A DNA stretch of 64,000 nucleotides from Siminovitchia terrae (GCF_003605405.2 NZ_QYTW02000002.1:309560-373559); one strand, 5' to 3'; shown: positions 44,701-52,215, numbered from the stretch's first letter. Program-made: numbers and translations. The notes: a model not told the origin generated them from the sequence alone.

Positions 44701-45138
44701 AAAGAACATCAGCACGAGGATACATTGGCCATTTATAAGCTTCGTAACAATAAACCATTAACAAAAAAAGATATAGAGTACTTAGAGCACATTCTTTGGA
44801 ATGAATTAGGGTCAAAAGACCAATACGAAAAGGACTTTGGAAATACACCAATAACAAAGCTTGTCCGTAAAACTGTTGGTCTAGACCGTAAGGCAGCAGT
44901 TGAAGCATTTTCAGCATTTTTATCTGAAGAAAATCTAAATCTTCAACAAGTAAAGTTTGTTGAGTTAATTATTGATTATGTGGTTAAAAATGGTACTCTT
45001 GAGCGCCAAGCATTGCAGCAAGATCCATTTACCACATTAGGTGGTATCACCGTAGTATTTAAAGATCAATTGCCTAAAGCAAAAGGAATTTTAGAGATAA
45101 TTGATACAATTAACCGAAATGCGGAAGTGATTTCATAA
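41800..45138 (+). CDS. hsdR: Type I restriction endonuclease subunit
   Basis: 1112-residue HsdR. Residues 5-125 form a DUF4145 HEPN-like domain (SRRALELAVKWVYQF), followed by a coiled linker. The PD-(D/E)XK nuclease motif VVEAKRTSKDA is near 256-266. The SF2 translocase has Walker A MATGSGKTRTA near 368, DESHRS near 470, GLTATP near 494 and motif VI MIGRGTRL near 703. The C-terminal part matches the EcoEI-type R-subunit domain. It cleaves DNA after translocation when the site is unmethylated. All motifs are intact. ATG 41800 has AAAGGAG upstream. Confidence 0.94.
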   Translation: MSNFEFLLDKKTFNSFASACIEAERAMQVSPATCAILSRRALELAVKWVYQFDNDVKIPYQDNLSSLIHDRHFLAILDEELFPMLKYIVKLGNAAVHTNVAITSDEAILSLHNLHQFVSWIDYCYAEEYTAPDFDESLLYTSEYKREHPEELHDLYEKLSAKDKSLEDLRKQNEKLRQQLTGNRQAQQEDYSFQVDEISEFETRKRYIDLDLKLAGWEIGKNVIVEYPVHGMPNSAGEGFVDYVLLGTNGKVLAVVEAKRTSKDAKVGRQQAKLYADCIEKAQEIRPVIFYTNGFETYIWHDNYSARRTSGFYTQDELQLIIDRRMLKKPLTNIEINEEITNRYYQKEAILTVCDAFSHNQRKALLVMATGSGKTRTAISLVDVLTNHHWIKNTLFLADRKSLVKQAFRNFNTLLPNLSLSNMLEKKSNPEEARMVFSTYPTMMNAIDEVKNKDGNRLFTIGHFDLIIVDESHRSIYQKYKSIFDYFDGMLVGLTATPKDELDKNTYTIFDLENGVPTFAYELAKAVEDEYLVDYRTRESTLKILDDGIRYDDLSKEEQEEFDEVFEDEPNVKDIDSSAINNFVFNKNTIDHVLRDLMEHGIKVEGGDKLGKTIIFAKNHKHALAIKERFDLKYPDYGSNFAEVIDYSVEYYQTLIDDFSDKDKMPQIAISVDMLDTGIDVPEVVNLVFFKKIRSKTKFWQMIGRGTRLCEDLFGPGMDKEYFLVFDYLRNFEYFRANEKGEEAKITKSLTEKLFNSKVDIGRELQDIQYQVEPYLGYRNKLLKEILMDIRSLNEENFRVRQHLQYVHKYQNADNWKALSVVQTNEVKENVSPLIIPIDDDELAKRFDLLMLTIELASLQSNNATKPIQRVIDTAEALSKLGTIPQVMAQKEIIDLVRTSEFWQEASILELEKVREALRDLVRFIERSRQKIYYTDFQDEVLEVTENASILNVNDLQSYRKKVEHYLKEHQHEDTLAIYKLRNNKPLTKKDIEYLEHILWNELGSKDQYEKDFGNTPITKLVRKTVGLDRKAAVEAFSAFLSEENLNLQQVKFVELIIDYVVKNGTLERQALQQDPFTTLGGITVVFKDQLPKAKGILEIIDTINRNAEVIS

Positions 45139-45144
45139 TAATTT

Positions 45145-45177
45145 AAGCTGGGGATATATTTATAACCCAGCTTTTTT
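45145..45177 (+). terminator. Terminator of hsdMSR
   Basis: AAGCTGGG pairs with CCCAGCTT, followed by TTTT, just after the hsdR stop codon. Confidence 0.85.
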
Positions 45178-45339
45178 CAATTCTAAAATTTATAAGGTCT
45201 TAAATTGCAGATTTATCAATCCCTATGCCACAGTTAACGGTATTACTATAATAATCCATTTTATCCTAAAGATTCCTTTTACAGATAATTCTATAGTTTT
45301 TTACCTTAAAGGAACTGGTGCTTTTCTTCAGTAACGATT

Positions 45340-45367
45340 ATTCCGCAATCGAGCGCGATTGTGGAAT
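45340..45367. terminator. 12-bp hairpin
   Basis: ATTCCGCAATCG pairs with CGATTGTGGAAT around 4 bases. A second hairpin with symmetrical A6/T6 tracts (AAAAAAGCTCAG/CTGAGCTTTTTT, 45387-45414) follows. Confidence 0.55.
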
Positions 45368-45386
45368 AAAAAATAGCCATTACATT

Positions 45387-45414
45387 AAAAAAGCTCAGAA
45401 TCCTGAGCTTTTTT
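45387..45414. terminator. Bidirectional terminator
   Basis: AAAAAAGCTCAG pairs perfectly with CTGAGCTTTTTT around a 4-base loop. It is usable in both directions. Confidence 0.75.
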
Positions 45415-45711
45415 GCTTGTTATTTATCAAAATCAACTAGCGAAATTTTTTTGGCGCAGCCTTTGCAAATGGCACAACTGAAGAAGGAACCGGAACCCTT
45501 TCCGGGTGAGTATGCCATTCTCCAAGGTAAAAGCACCTTCCATCTTCTTTGTCCCAAATATGTTAAAATACTCCTAATGTCCTCTGGTCTTCTACTAAAA
45601 CTGGTTCTAGTTCTTTTATCTGTTTTCATTGGTTCCGAAACATCATCTATTAGACTTAAGCTCAGTTTTACTTAAGTCACAGTTCCAGCATCATTAGGGG
45701 GTAGAGTCAAA

Positions 45712-45870
45712 ATGAAAGGTGTTTATGATCAATTTCGGTTGGCGAAATTTGAAAGTATCATTGAAAAAGTGATTAAGTTACAAAAGAAATATGACAATAT
45801 ATGTTTCAATCTACCTAAAGACAAAAAAACTACATTTTTAACAATTTGTTTGAAATATCCCCTAGGATAA
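45712..45870 (+). CDS. Possible 52-residue protein, unknown
   Basis: ATG 45712 preceded by AGGGGGT opens a frame encoding MKGVYDQFRLAKFESIIEKV, a lysine-rich middle (VIKLQKKYDNICF) and KYPLG, then stop at 45870. It is basic, helical at the N-terminus and not recognised. The stop touches repeat copy 8. The site and composition are plausible but there is no homology argument. Confidence 0.35.
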   Translation: MKGVYDQFRLAKFESIIEKVIKLQKKYDNICFNLPKDKKTTFLTICLKYPLG

Positions 45871-45871
45871 T

Positions 45872-46008
45872 TTCACAATTAGATTGATAAGGGGAACCTT
45901 ACCACAAATAGGTAGCTGCTTTCTTTAAAATATAATCCCCTAAGTGAGATTGGGAAGTTGTTAGTAAGCATGTTATGTAGGGAGCCGCTAGGACTCCTAC
46001 TTAAAAGG
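45872..46008 (+). repeat. TACGG/CCGTA repeat, copy 8, long form
   Basis: The inner stem is TAAGG-GGAA-CCTTA, a paired change from TACGG/CCGTA. After it comes ACCACAAATAGGTAGCT and about 85 bases shared with copy 6, including ATCCCCTAAGT and GCCGCTAGGACT. Confidence 0.75.
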
Positions 46009-46189
46009 GCATTTAGTGCCCGTTTTGTCTATATCTTTTAATCGGGATCACTAGCGTTACATTAAAAAGTTAAAGTTATTTATCTTATTATTCCGAACGA
46101 ATTTTTCCATCAAATTTGTCAAAAGGACAAACCTTAATCAAAGGTGATGCTATCCATTTAACATAATATGTAAATTTAGAATCGAAGAC

Positions 46190-46287
46190 AAGAGGGACGG
46201 GCGACTTTAGGAAGCTTAGCTTCTGGGTTTCACACCCATAAGGACAATTACCTATAAGGGAAAATCTGTCGAAGTCCCTTATTTTTT
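46190..46287 (+). ncRNA. Candidate structured RNA with terminator tail
   Basis: GGGAC (46194-46198) pairs with GTCCC (46274-46278), and CGAC (46202-46205) with GTCG (46268-46271), closing a multibranch loop. The loop holds hairpins GGAAGCTTAGCTTCT, GGGTTTCACACCC and ACCTATAAGG. The closing stem is followed by TTATTTTTT, so it could be a small RNA or an attenuating leader. I did not match it to a known riboswitch. Confidence 0.5.
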
Positions 46288-46292
46288 GCGAG

Positions 46293-46734
46293 ATGCATTT
46301 CTTCTCCCGCAGAGCTTTGAAAAATTCTGGTCAAACTGGGGGCAGAACAACAAGAGAGAATCATGAGCGAATGCCCAGTGATCTGGAAGACTTAGACAAA
46401 CATGTCAAGCGCTATAGTGAGAAAAATGATGAGAATTTATTTGAATAATTAAAGATCTACATAGAAGAAGAGACGGCTGGAAGAAAAATATTCTGGGCCG
46501 CCCTGGAGAGCTTTTCTTATTTTATAAAGCAGCCTATGTGGTTGTTACAGAAGAATTATTAAAAGTACCTCTTACCACCGATGAATTTGCTGGAAGCTCC
46601 AGCCTCTTCAGGCAATTGAATCAAAAGTGGGACAGGTGCCGAGGGGACTGGTTATTCTTGTTAAATATGAAAATGTTGGTATTGGGACCGTGGAGAAGTT
46701 GTTTGAGCAGTTGAAGGAGAGACAAGGGTTTTAG
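46293..46734 (+). pseudogene. Decayed coding region, unknown
   Basis: A 51-codon frame (46293-46448) ends RMPSDLEDLDKHVKRYSEKN. Further frames downstream encode GRPGELFLFYKAAYVVVTEE, then, one frame over, VGQVPRGLVILVKYENVGIG to a stop at 46734. The switches of frame point to one damaged gene. The family is not recognised; position suggests a phage or plasmid origin like the replication genes that follow. Confidence 0.4.
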
Positions 46735-46743
46735 CAGTTGCGA

Positions 46744-46787
46744 AGAATGGGATAAGGGTTCTGTACCTTTATCCCATTCTTTTTTTA
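46744..46787 (+). terminator. Strong rho-independent terminator
   Basis: AGAATGGGATAAGG pairs with CCTTTATCCCATTCT and is followed by seven T. Confidence 0.85.
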
Positions 46788-47078
46788 TAGAAGGAAAACA
46801 ATCAATGATTATCCCATGTATATGCTGGTTGCCTGCTGCTCAAGAATCGGTATGAGTAGAATAATGTATACTCTGGCCTGTATTTAAAAACTTGTTCACA
46901 CATTCTGTTCCTACAGTTTTTTCTATTTACAAAGTGAGCAACACTTCTTTTACTTTTTTGCCCTCAGGGTGTCCTTTTTCAAAAAGTCCTTCTATATAAA
47001 AGATGACAACAGCGGCAGATGCAAGAGGATGAAAGGGTTCATCGCTGCTGATTTTTTAAAAAAAGGGGGAAGTTTGGG

Positions 47079-47822
47079 ATGAGCAGATTATTGATTGAGG
47101 AGCATCCCGTGATGATCATTCCGTCACTGGCTGTGAAGCTTGGGGTGAATGAAGCGGTGGTACTCCAGCAGATGCATTATTGGCTGGTAAAAAGCAAGCA
47201 TATCAAGGACAAACGGAAATGGGTCTACAACACGTACAAGGATTGGCATGAGCAGTTTCCGTTTTGGTCGGAGAGGTCGCTGAGGCGCACAATCAATTCG
47301 CTGGAAAAGAGAGGATTGGTGCTGTCTGCGATGTTCAACCAGTCCAGGATGGATCAGACAAAATGGTACACGCTGGATTATGAAAAATTGGCTGTGCTTG
47401 ATGGACAAGGTCAGAATGGCCAGCTCCCTGTCATGGACGGTACGGTGAACGGGCCAGCCAGGGAAGCTGAGCAGGTCAATTTGACCAAACCAATACCAGA
47501 GACTACTACAAAGAATACAACAGAGAGAATACATATTCCCTTTTCTGAAATCATTGATTATTTGAATGAGCAGACAGGATCCTCCTATAGGCCGAGCACG
47601 AAGCGGACATGGGAGCTGATCCGTGCACGCTGGAACGAGGGATTCACCCTGGAGGACATGAAGCAGGTCATTGACCTTAAGGCAGCCGAATGGCTTCACG
47701 ATCCGTATTGGAGAAAATATTTGCGTCCGGAGACGTTGTTTGGAACGAAATTTGAGTCCTATTTGAACCAGAAGCCGATAAAAAAGGTGTGGCGAGAGGA
47801 GGAGTTTAATCTTGATGACTAA
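47079..47822 (+). CDS. Phage replication initiation protein, DnaD-like
   Basis: 247-residue phage/ICE replication protein. The N-terminal half is a winged-helix replication-initiator-like domain (GVNEAVVLQQMHYWLVKSKH, WSERSLRRTINSLEKRGLV). A Pro/Thr linker with TTTKNTTER is followed by the C-terminal phage domain (EIIDYLNEQTGSSYRPSTKR, YLRPETLFGTKFESYLNQ) found in DnaD/Phg_2220-type proteins. It binds origin DNA and recruits the helicase loader. ATG 47079 has AAAGGGGGAAG upstream. The next gene, a helicase loader, overlaps it. GC content is higher than in neighbouring DNA, as in prophages of another source. Confidence 0.88.
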   Translation: MSRLLIEEHPVMIIPSLAVKLGVNEAVVLQQMHYWLVKSKHIKDKRKWVYNTYKDWHEQFPFWSERSLRRTINSLEKRGLVLSAMFNQSRMDQTKWYTLDYEKLAVLDGQGQNGQLPVMDGTVNGPAREAEQVNLTKPIPETTTKNTTERIHIPFSEIIDYLNEQTGSSYRPSTKRTWELIRARWNEGFTLEDMKQVIDLKAAEWLHDPYWRKYLRPETLFGTKFESYLNQKPIKKVWREEEFNLDD

Positions 47823-48153
47823 ACGGGAGACGTTTTCGCTGATGGCTAGGATTGCGGTCTACTACGAACAATTTGAGCTGGATCAGAAAAAGCTGGATTC
47901 GTGGCATGAAGTGCTGAAGGAATGCAATCTAGAGGAGTTGGAAGCCGCGCTACAAGCGCATGTGTCGGCATCGGTGTATCCTCCGAAGATTGCCGATTTG
48001 CTTAAGAAACTGCTAGAGGCGCGGGTGGTTCCGGGCCCGGAAGAAACGGCAAGTATAGCTGCCGGAAAAGATAAGCCTGCCAGCCGCGAAGTGATACAGA
48101 GGGAGTTGGAGAAGGTTCGGACCATTTTGGGGATAGGCAGAGGAGAATCTTGA
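47815..48153 (+). CDS. Replicative helicase loader/inhibitor (G39P-like)
   Basis: About 112-residue protein resembling phage SPP1 G39P, which loads the hexameric helicase. The N-terminal helical part, RETFSLMARIAVYYEQFELD and LEELEAALQAHVSASVYPPK, is the family signature. The C-terminus is charged and probably flexible. ATG 47815 (or TTG 47812) follows GGAGGAG. It sits between the initiator and dnaB, as in SPP1-like modules, and overlaps dnaB by 4 bases. Confidence 0.85.
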   Translation: MTKRETFSLMARIAVYYEQFELDQKKLDSWHEVLKECNLEELEAALQAHVSASVYPPKIADLLKKLLEARVVPGPEETASIAAGKDKPASREVIQRELEKVRTILGIGRGES

Positions 48154-49448
48154 TGCAGGAAAGGCCACTTTACAGCAAGGACGTGGAGGAAGCCTTTGTG
48201 GGAGCTTTGCTGCTGGATGGGGATCTGGCAAAAGAAAGTACCATCAAGCCCGAGCAACTCTATATGTCCAGATTGCGGGTGCTGTTTGCGGCGATTCAGC
48301 GTTTGTGTAAAAAAGGGGAGCCTATCGACCCGGTGTCCGTCATCGAGGAAGTCGGCCTGGACAACGTGGAGAGTGCTGGCGGCATCAGCTATGTGACGGA
48401 CCTGGCCGCGCGTGTATATACAACCGCCAATGTCAGGCATTACGAGAGGCTGATCCAGGAGTATAACCAAAAAAGACAAGCGGTAAAAGTCGCAAGCCGG
48501 ATTCAGCAGGGGGTACAGGGAGAGGATATTTCTACTGTGCTGAAAAACGGGATCCAGGATCTGGTTACGCTTGAAGAGGGGCTGGTCGATGATGAACTGG
48601 GCGATATCTCTTCCGGCCTTGTCGATCTTTATGAGGAGTCTGGAAAGGATCAAGGCGAGGTGACTGGCATTTCTTCCGGCTTCAAGCATTGGGACCGCCT
48701 TACCGGCGATCTGCAGGAGTCGGAGCTGATTATCATCGGGGCGCGGCCGAGCATGGGCAAAACGGCATTTGCTTTGAACCTGGCTTTGACGGCGGTACGG
48801 CAAGATGTGGTGATTATTTTTTCACTGGAAATGGCCAAGAACCAGCTGCTGAAAAGGGCGGTCGGCCTGGCCGGAAATATCAGCTCGGTGAAAATGAGAA
48901 ATCCCCGCCGTCGATTCGAGGAGACCGATTGGGTGAAGCTGACGGGCGCCATGGGGATGCTATCTGAGGTAAACTTGCATATTTTCGACAAGCCGGGGAT
49001 GGATATCGGATATATGTGGGCCAAGGTGCAAAAGCTTCGCCATGAATACGGTGAGGATAAAAGGTTCCTCGTCATCATTGATTATTTGCAGCTCATTGCA
49101 GGAGATTCCAAGCATAGATCGAACCGCCAGGCTGAAATTAGCGAAATCAGCCGGATGCTTAAGCTGCTGGCAAGGGAATGCCGAGTGGCAGTGACAGCTC
49201 TTTCCCAGCTTAGTAGGGGAGTGGAGAGCCGACAGGATAAACGGCCGATCCTTCCTGATCTGCGGGAAAGCGGGCAAATCGAACAGGATGCCGATGTGAT
49301 CGCCTTTTTGTACCGTGATGATTATTACCGGAAGGAGACGGATCAACCGAACATTGTGGAGGTGATCCTGGCGAAACAGCGGAACGGTCCCATTGGTACC
49401 ATCAGGCTCACCTTTGACAAGGAATGCGGGAAGTTTGGGGATGTGTGA
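48150..49448 (+). CDS. Replicative DNA helicase DnaB (phage-type)
   Basis: 432-residue DnaB-family helicase. The N-terminal domain (SKDVEEAFVGALLLDGD) interacts with primase and loader. The RecA-like core has Walker A GARPSMGKTAFALN near 197, LVIIDYLQLI near 308 and SQLSRGVESRQDKRPILPDL near 352, followed by REKSG-like ESGQIEQDAD. All helicase motifs are intact. The starts are TTG 48150/ATG 48153 with AGAGGAGAAT upstream. With the two preceding genes it forms a complete initiation cassette, but no phage structural, lysis or integrase genes follow, so this is an isolated remnant. Confidence 0.92.
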   Translation: MMQERPLYSKDVEEAFVGALLLDGDLAKESTIKPEQLYMSRLRVLFAAIQRLCKKGEPIDPVSVIEEVGLDNVESAGGISYVTDLAARVYTTANVRHYERLIQEYNQKRQAVKVASRIQQGVQGEDISTVLKNGIQDLVTLEEGLVDDELGDISSGLVDLYEESGKDQGEVTGISSGFKHWDRLTGDLQESELIIIGARPSMGKTAFALNLALTAVRQDVVIIFSLEMAKNQLLKRAVGLAGNISSVKMRNPRRRFEETDWVKLTGAMGMLSEVNLHIFDKPGMDIGYMWAKVQKLRHEYGEDKRFLVIIDYLQLIAGDSKHRSNRQAEISEISRMLKLLARECRVAVTALSQLSRGVESRQDKRPILPDLRESGQIEQDADVIAFLYRDDYYRKETDQPNIVEVILAKQRNGPIGTIRLTFDKECGKFGDV

Positions 49449-49652
49449 AACTCTTGAAAGTGCAGTGCTTTTACAAAGAACATGAAGATTAATCAGTGGT
49501 GCTGAAGATGCTTTATAGCCTGCAAGCAAAAGAGGAGAGAAAATGGTAGGGACTGGTGGCATCAGTCATTCATCCGATTGATGTTTGGCAATTGCCCGGA
49601 AGAGGAGGCTGGTGAACGACCAAGCATCTCCCCCTTTATACTAACTCGCTGA

Positions 49653-49838
49653 TTAATGTACAAGTTCCTGAAGAAATGAATATTTTTCAGAAAGCTCTTT
49701 ATACGTGCCTTTATCAGTAATTAGATTATAGGGACCTGTATAACAGCGTAAATGGATAAGGGTGTTGATAATGTCTAGAAACACGACGTCTGTTTCTTGG
49801 AAGACATTTCTACATATCGGGCAATGAATTTTCAACAT
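49653..49838 (-). CDS. Small zinc-ribbon-like protein (61 aa)
   Basis: 61 residues, MLKIHCPICRNVFQETDVVF to KYSFLQELVH. CPIC and a later HLRC could bind one zinc, giving a small ribbon. AAAGGAGA lies 7 bases before ATG 49838, so the gene is probably real. I recognise no named family. It is convergent with dnaB. Confidence 0.6.
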   Translation of the reverse strand: MLKIHCPICRNVFQETDVVFLDIINTLIHLRCYTGPYNLITDKGTYKELSEKYSFLQELVH

Positions 49839-49976
49839 GGGATTCTCCTTTCATATTCAGGGATTACTTTGGGAGCTTTTGAAGCTTTTGAAGTTATTAA
49901 ACTTGGATTTTATTTTTATATGCTCTTACCTCTGCTCCTTATTGTTATGTCGTTCATTAAATTATGATAATGTAAG

Positions 49977-50339
49977 TTATATAATAAATCCGGATTGATC
50001 CATGATTTCCACATCAATAATTTCACCATAAAACTGAATACCGTTCTCAGCCTCTGTTTGACTTGCGGCTTCCTGCGTAACGTACAGCGCAAGATACGTT
50101 GCCTTTTGCCATGCCCCTTTTAAGCGATCGGCCTGAATATCAAAATATCTCCCTCTCTTGAACTGCAAATAATCGTTCGCGGTTTTCACGGAACCCACCA
50201 GCACCTTCTCATCTAACTGGGATTCCCAATATGAGATTGAGCCTTGCTGCAGGATGCCCTCTTCCTGCAGCTCCTCCGGGTTGCTCTCCACCAACCGGTA
50301 AATGAGACGATCCGCCCGGTGGGTTACGGCATCCAGCAT
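49977..50339 (-). pseudogene. DUF2357/DUF524-type nuclease, N-side fragment (inverted)
   Basis: The minus-strand frame encodes RLIYRLVESNPEELQEEG, GSISYWESQLDEKVLVGSVK, DYLQFKRGRYFDIQADRL, and ends soon after FYGEIIDVEIM. This order resembles the middle of DUF2357/DUF524 (PDDEXK_7-type) restriction-like proteins. Its natural continuation (IRPVGYGI..LPELFM) is not downstream but lies on the opposite strand directly adjacent (50306-50663), so the gene appears split by an inversion. The first 12 codons of the frame are antisense of that other piece and are probably not genuine. Confidence 0.55.
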
Positions 50340-50663
50340 TATATGCTGACGACGAAGCAGGTCTTAGTGCAGGCAAAAGAATTGCCGGAGCTCTTCATGA
50401 CAAATGGGGAAAAACTCAAGCTGTGGAGAATGCTCAGAAGGCTTACAACCAAGGTGCGCACGGAGTTGGACGAATCGCATGTGGATCGTGCGCAGAAAAT
50501 TCAAGCCTATCAGATTGGGCATGACTCTGTGGTGCTTGATCCGGACGCTCGGGAAATTCAGGTGTTACATGGGGAAGAGGTGCGACAGCGAATGCCGTTG
50601 GAGTTATTGGAGAGGCAGCCGAGTAGAGTGCTTAAGTTGATTCGTGGGGAGATATTTAGGTAA
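50306..50663 (+). pseudogene. DUF2357-type nuclease, C-terminal fragment, copy A
   Basis: The frame encodes IRPVGYGIQHYMLTTKQ, AKELPELFM, LKLWRMLRRLTTKVRTELDE and finally LELLERQPSRVLKLIRGEIF, then stop. It has no start codon with a ribosome binding site and is the C-terminal half of the gene whose earlier part lies inverted next to it. A close second copy is at 58938-59307. A terminator (50668-50716) follows. Confidence 0.6.
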
Positions 50664-50667
50664 GTAA

Positions 50668-50716
50668 AAGGGGCTGAATCAAAGTGGGGGCGTACTTATT
50701 CAGCCTCATCTTTTTT
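50668..50716. terminator. Terminator shared by convergent genes
   Basis: GGGGCTGAAT pairs with ATTCAGCCTC, then CATCTTTTTT. It overlaps the stop codon of the minus-strand nuclease gene. Confidence 0.6.
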
Positions 50717-51676
50717 CTTATCCATATATTCTTCTCGAATCTCGGACAAAGATTTACCGCTCTCTTTATGAATGGCAAAGACATATGTTTGTACACTGGA
50801 CCATCCGTAAATGTCTTTTAACCATTTTTGTAAGGATTTTTCTTCCTCATCTACAAGAACATGACCATTTGCCAAGAGTGTAGCTTCCTGGTCTCTGTCT
50901 TTTGCACTGATGATATCCCCTTCGTTGACTACGCCCCAATCAAGCATCGCATCAATTTTAGGTAAGCTGCGGCGGGTCAATCCTTTTCGAGGTTTTTTTA
51001 TAGCAGTTGCCGGCTCCAAAAAATTGACAAAATAGTCATTGTAGCTAGCCAGGGGCAGTACCTTTTCCACGTTGATATAAACTTCCTCGTTTATTTTATG
51101 AGGAATCAACTTGTAACAGCTCATATTTACGCCATTACTGTTTAACCAAGCAACAGCCGAGAGTGTTTGTTCATCAAAGTCAGATGCAACCAAAATTACT
51201 TTTTGTCTAATGTTAAAAGTGTGTTCAGCCCCATTAACTTGAAGGAATTCGGTTAGTTTGCGCATTCCTAATTCGATACTTGTAAGTGTTTGATGCTCAT
51301 ATTCATCCCTATACTTTTCTATATAAGGCGCATAGATTTTATTGACAAGATCTTCAGGGTCCTCAATTGTCGCATAGCTTGCCGCGTAACGGATCGCCTG
51401 AAATTCGAAAGCCTCACTTCGTATTTCAATATCTTTTGGATCTCTTTTGATCTCTATTAAAACGATATTACCGTTGTTGTCTACAGCAGTTAAATCACTT
51501 CTGCCGTGTTTAGCATTCCTTACTTGCCTTCCAACAATTAACATAGACTCTTCTTCATCGCAGATCATATCAATGTTTGACCGTAACAACTCTTCGATAT
51601 CACTTTCCTGAAAGTTCAGCTCTGAGAAAGTGATGGGATCAATTTTTTGAGCTTTGTTGGCTTTAATATAAAACAT
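50696..51676 (-). CDS. PD-(D/E)XK (NucS-like) nuclease with RAMA domain
   Basis: 326-residue probable DNA-acting protein. The N-terminal part (20-180) has the endonuclease pattern GRSDLTAVDNNGNIVLIEIKRD, where D, E and K form a PD-(D/E)XK site as in NucS/DUF91 proteins. The C-terminal part (about 225-320), KIDAMLDWGVVNEGDIISAK to GWSSVQTYVFAIHKESGKSL, fits the RAMA domain found with restriction and modification enzymes and thought to read DNA modification. Together they suggest a nuclease acting on DNA according to modification state. It is a single gene starting at ATG 51676 with GAGGGATG upstream. Confidence 0.75.
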   Translation of the reverse strand: MFYIKANKAQKIDPITFSELNFQESDIEELLRSNIDMICDEEESMLIVGRQVRNAKHGRSDLTAVDNNGNIVLIEIKRDPKDIEIRSEAFEFQAIRYAASYATIEDPEDLVNKIYAPYIEKYRDEYEHQTLTSIELGMRKLTEFLQVNGAEHTFNIRQKVILVASDFDEQTLSAVAWLNSNGVNMSCYKLIPHKINEEVYINVEKVLPLASYNDYFVNFLEPATAIKKPRKGLTRRSLPKIDAMLDWGVVNEGDIISAKDRDQEATLLANGHVLVDEEEKSLQKWLKDIYGWSSVQTYVFAIHKESGKSLSEIREEYMDKKKDEAE

Positions 51677-51706
51677 ACGTCATCCCTCACAAAATTATGG
51701 AAGATA

Positions 51707-51725
51707 ACGTCCCCTTAAGGGACGT
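51707..51725. promoter_or_regulatory. Palindrome upstream of NucS-RAMA gene
   Basis: ACGTCCCCTTAAGGGACGT is a near-perfect 19-base palindrome about 30 bases upstream of ATG 51676, in position to be an operator or leader hairpin. Confidence 0.4.
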
Positions 51726-51888
51726 GCCCTTATTTAATCTTATTTTACTAGTTAAGTTGATTAAATGAAAGGCATGAGAAGACGGACGATAAAGCTTAAA
51801 TGAAATGTGAGAGGTAATGGTCGGATCAAATTCTAAAGTGGATATTCACAGTCGATATACACCCGGATACTAACAATAAGATAAGAAG

Positions 51889-52215
51889 TTACTTTAAAAT
51901 GCTTGGCAAAAAAAGAGAAATTTGTTCAACATAGGTGATGACGACCAATGTGATCAAGCTGATAAATATAAACGGCACTACAACTGGGATAATTTTTGAA
52001 ACTGGCACTTTGGAAACACTGGAAGCCACAAATAGATTGATTCCAAAGGGTGGGGTGTACATTCCGATGGCTCCATTTAATATCATAATGATTCCCAAGT
52101 GGACTGGATCGACACCGTACATCGTAGCAATTGGCAGAAATAACGGAGCCAAAATAATGGTAAAAGAGGCTGAATCTATAAACATTCCCGCTAAAAGCAT
52201 AATGATATTCTGATC
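51889..52215 (-). pseudogene. TRAP transporter large permease (DctM), C-terminal fragment
   Basis: About 105 codons, MLLAGMFIDSASFTIILAPL, VHLGIIMILNGAIGMYTPPF and GINLFVASSV, are the last helices of a DctM-type TRAP permease (normally about 430 residues). The upstream three-quarters and the partner dctP/dctQ genes are absent, so it cannot work. Confidence 0.8.

Larger units (their letters stand above)
45139..47078. other. Long stretch without a confident gene
   Basis: 1.9 kb containing hairpins (45145, 45340, 45387), a small possible ORF (45712), repeat copy 8 (45872), a probable structured RNA (46190) and decayed coding sequence (46293-46734), ended by a strong terminator (46744). Opposed frames at 45420-45675 have no starts I trust. 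Confidence 0.5.

Noticed and set aside
45420..45675. Opposed frames after hsdMSR, one with CAIC..C resembling a zinc ribbon
   Set aside because: Neither strand has a ribosome binding site and the two frames overlap fully. The cysteine pattern is too weak to choose a strand.
47883..48803. 306-codon minus-strand frame in the phage replication cassette
   Set aside because: A high-GC antisense shadow of the helicase loader and DnaB. The plus-strand proteins have intact motifs.
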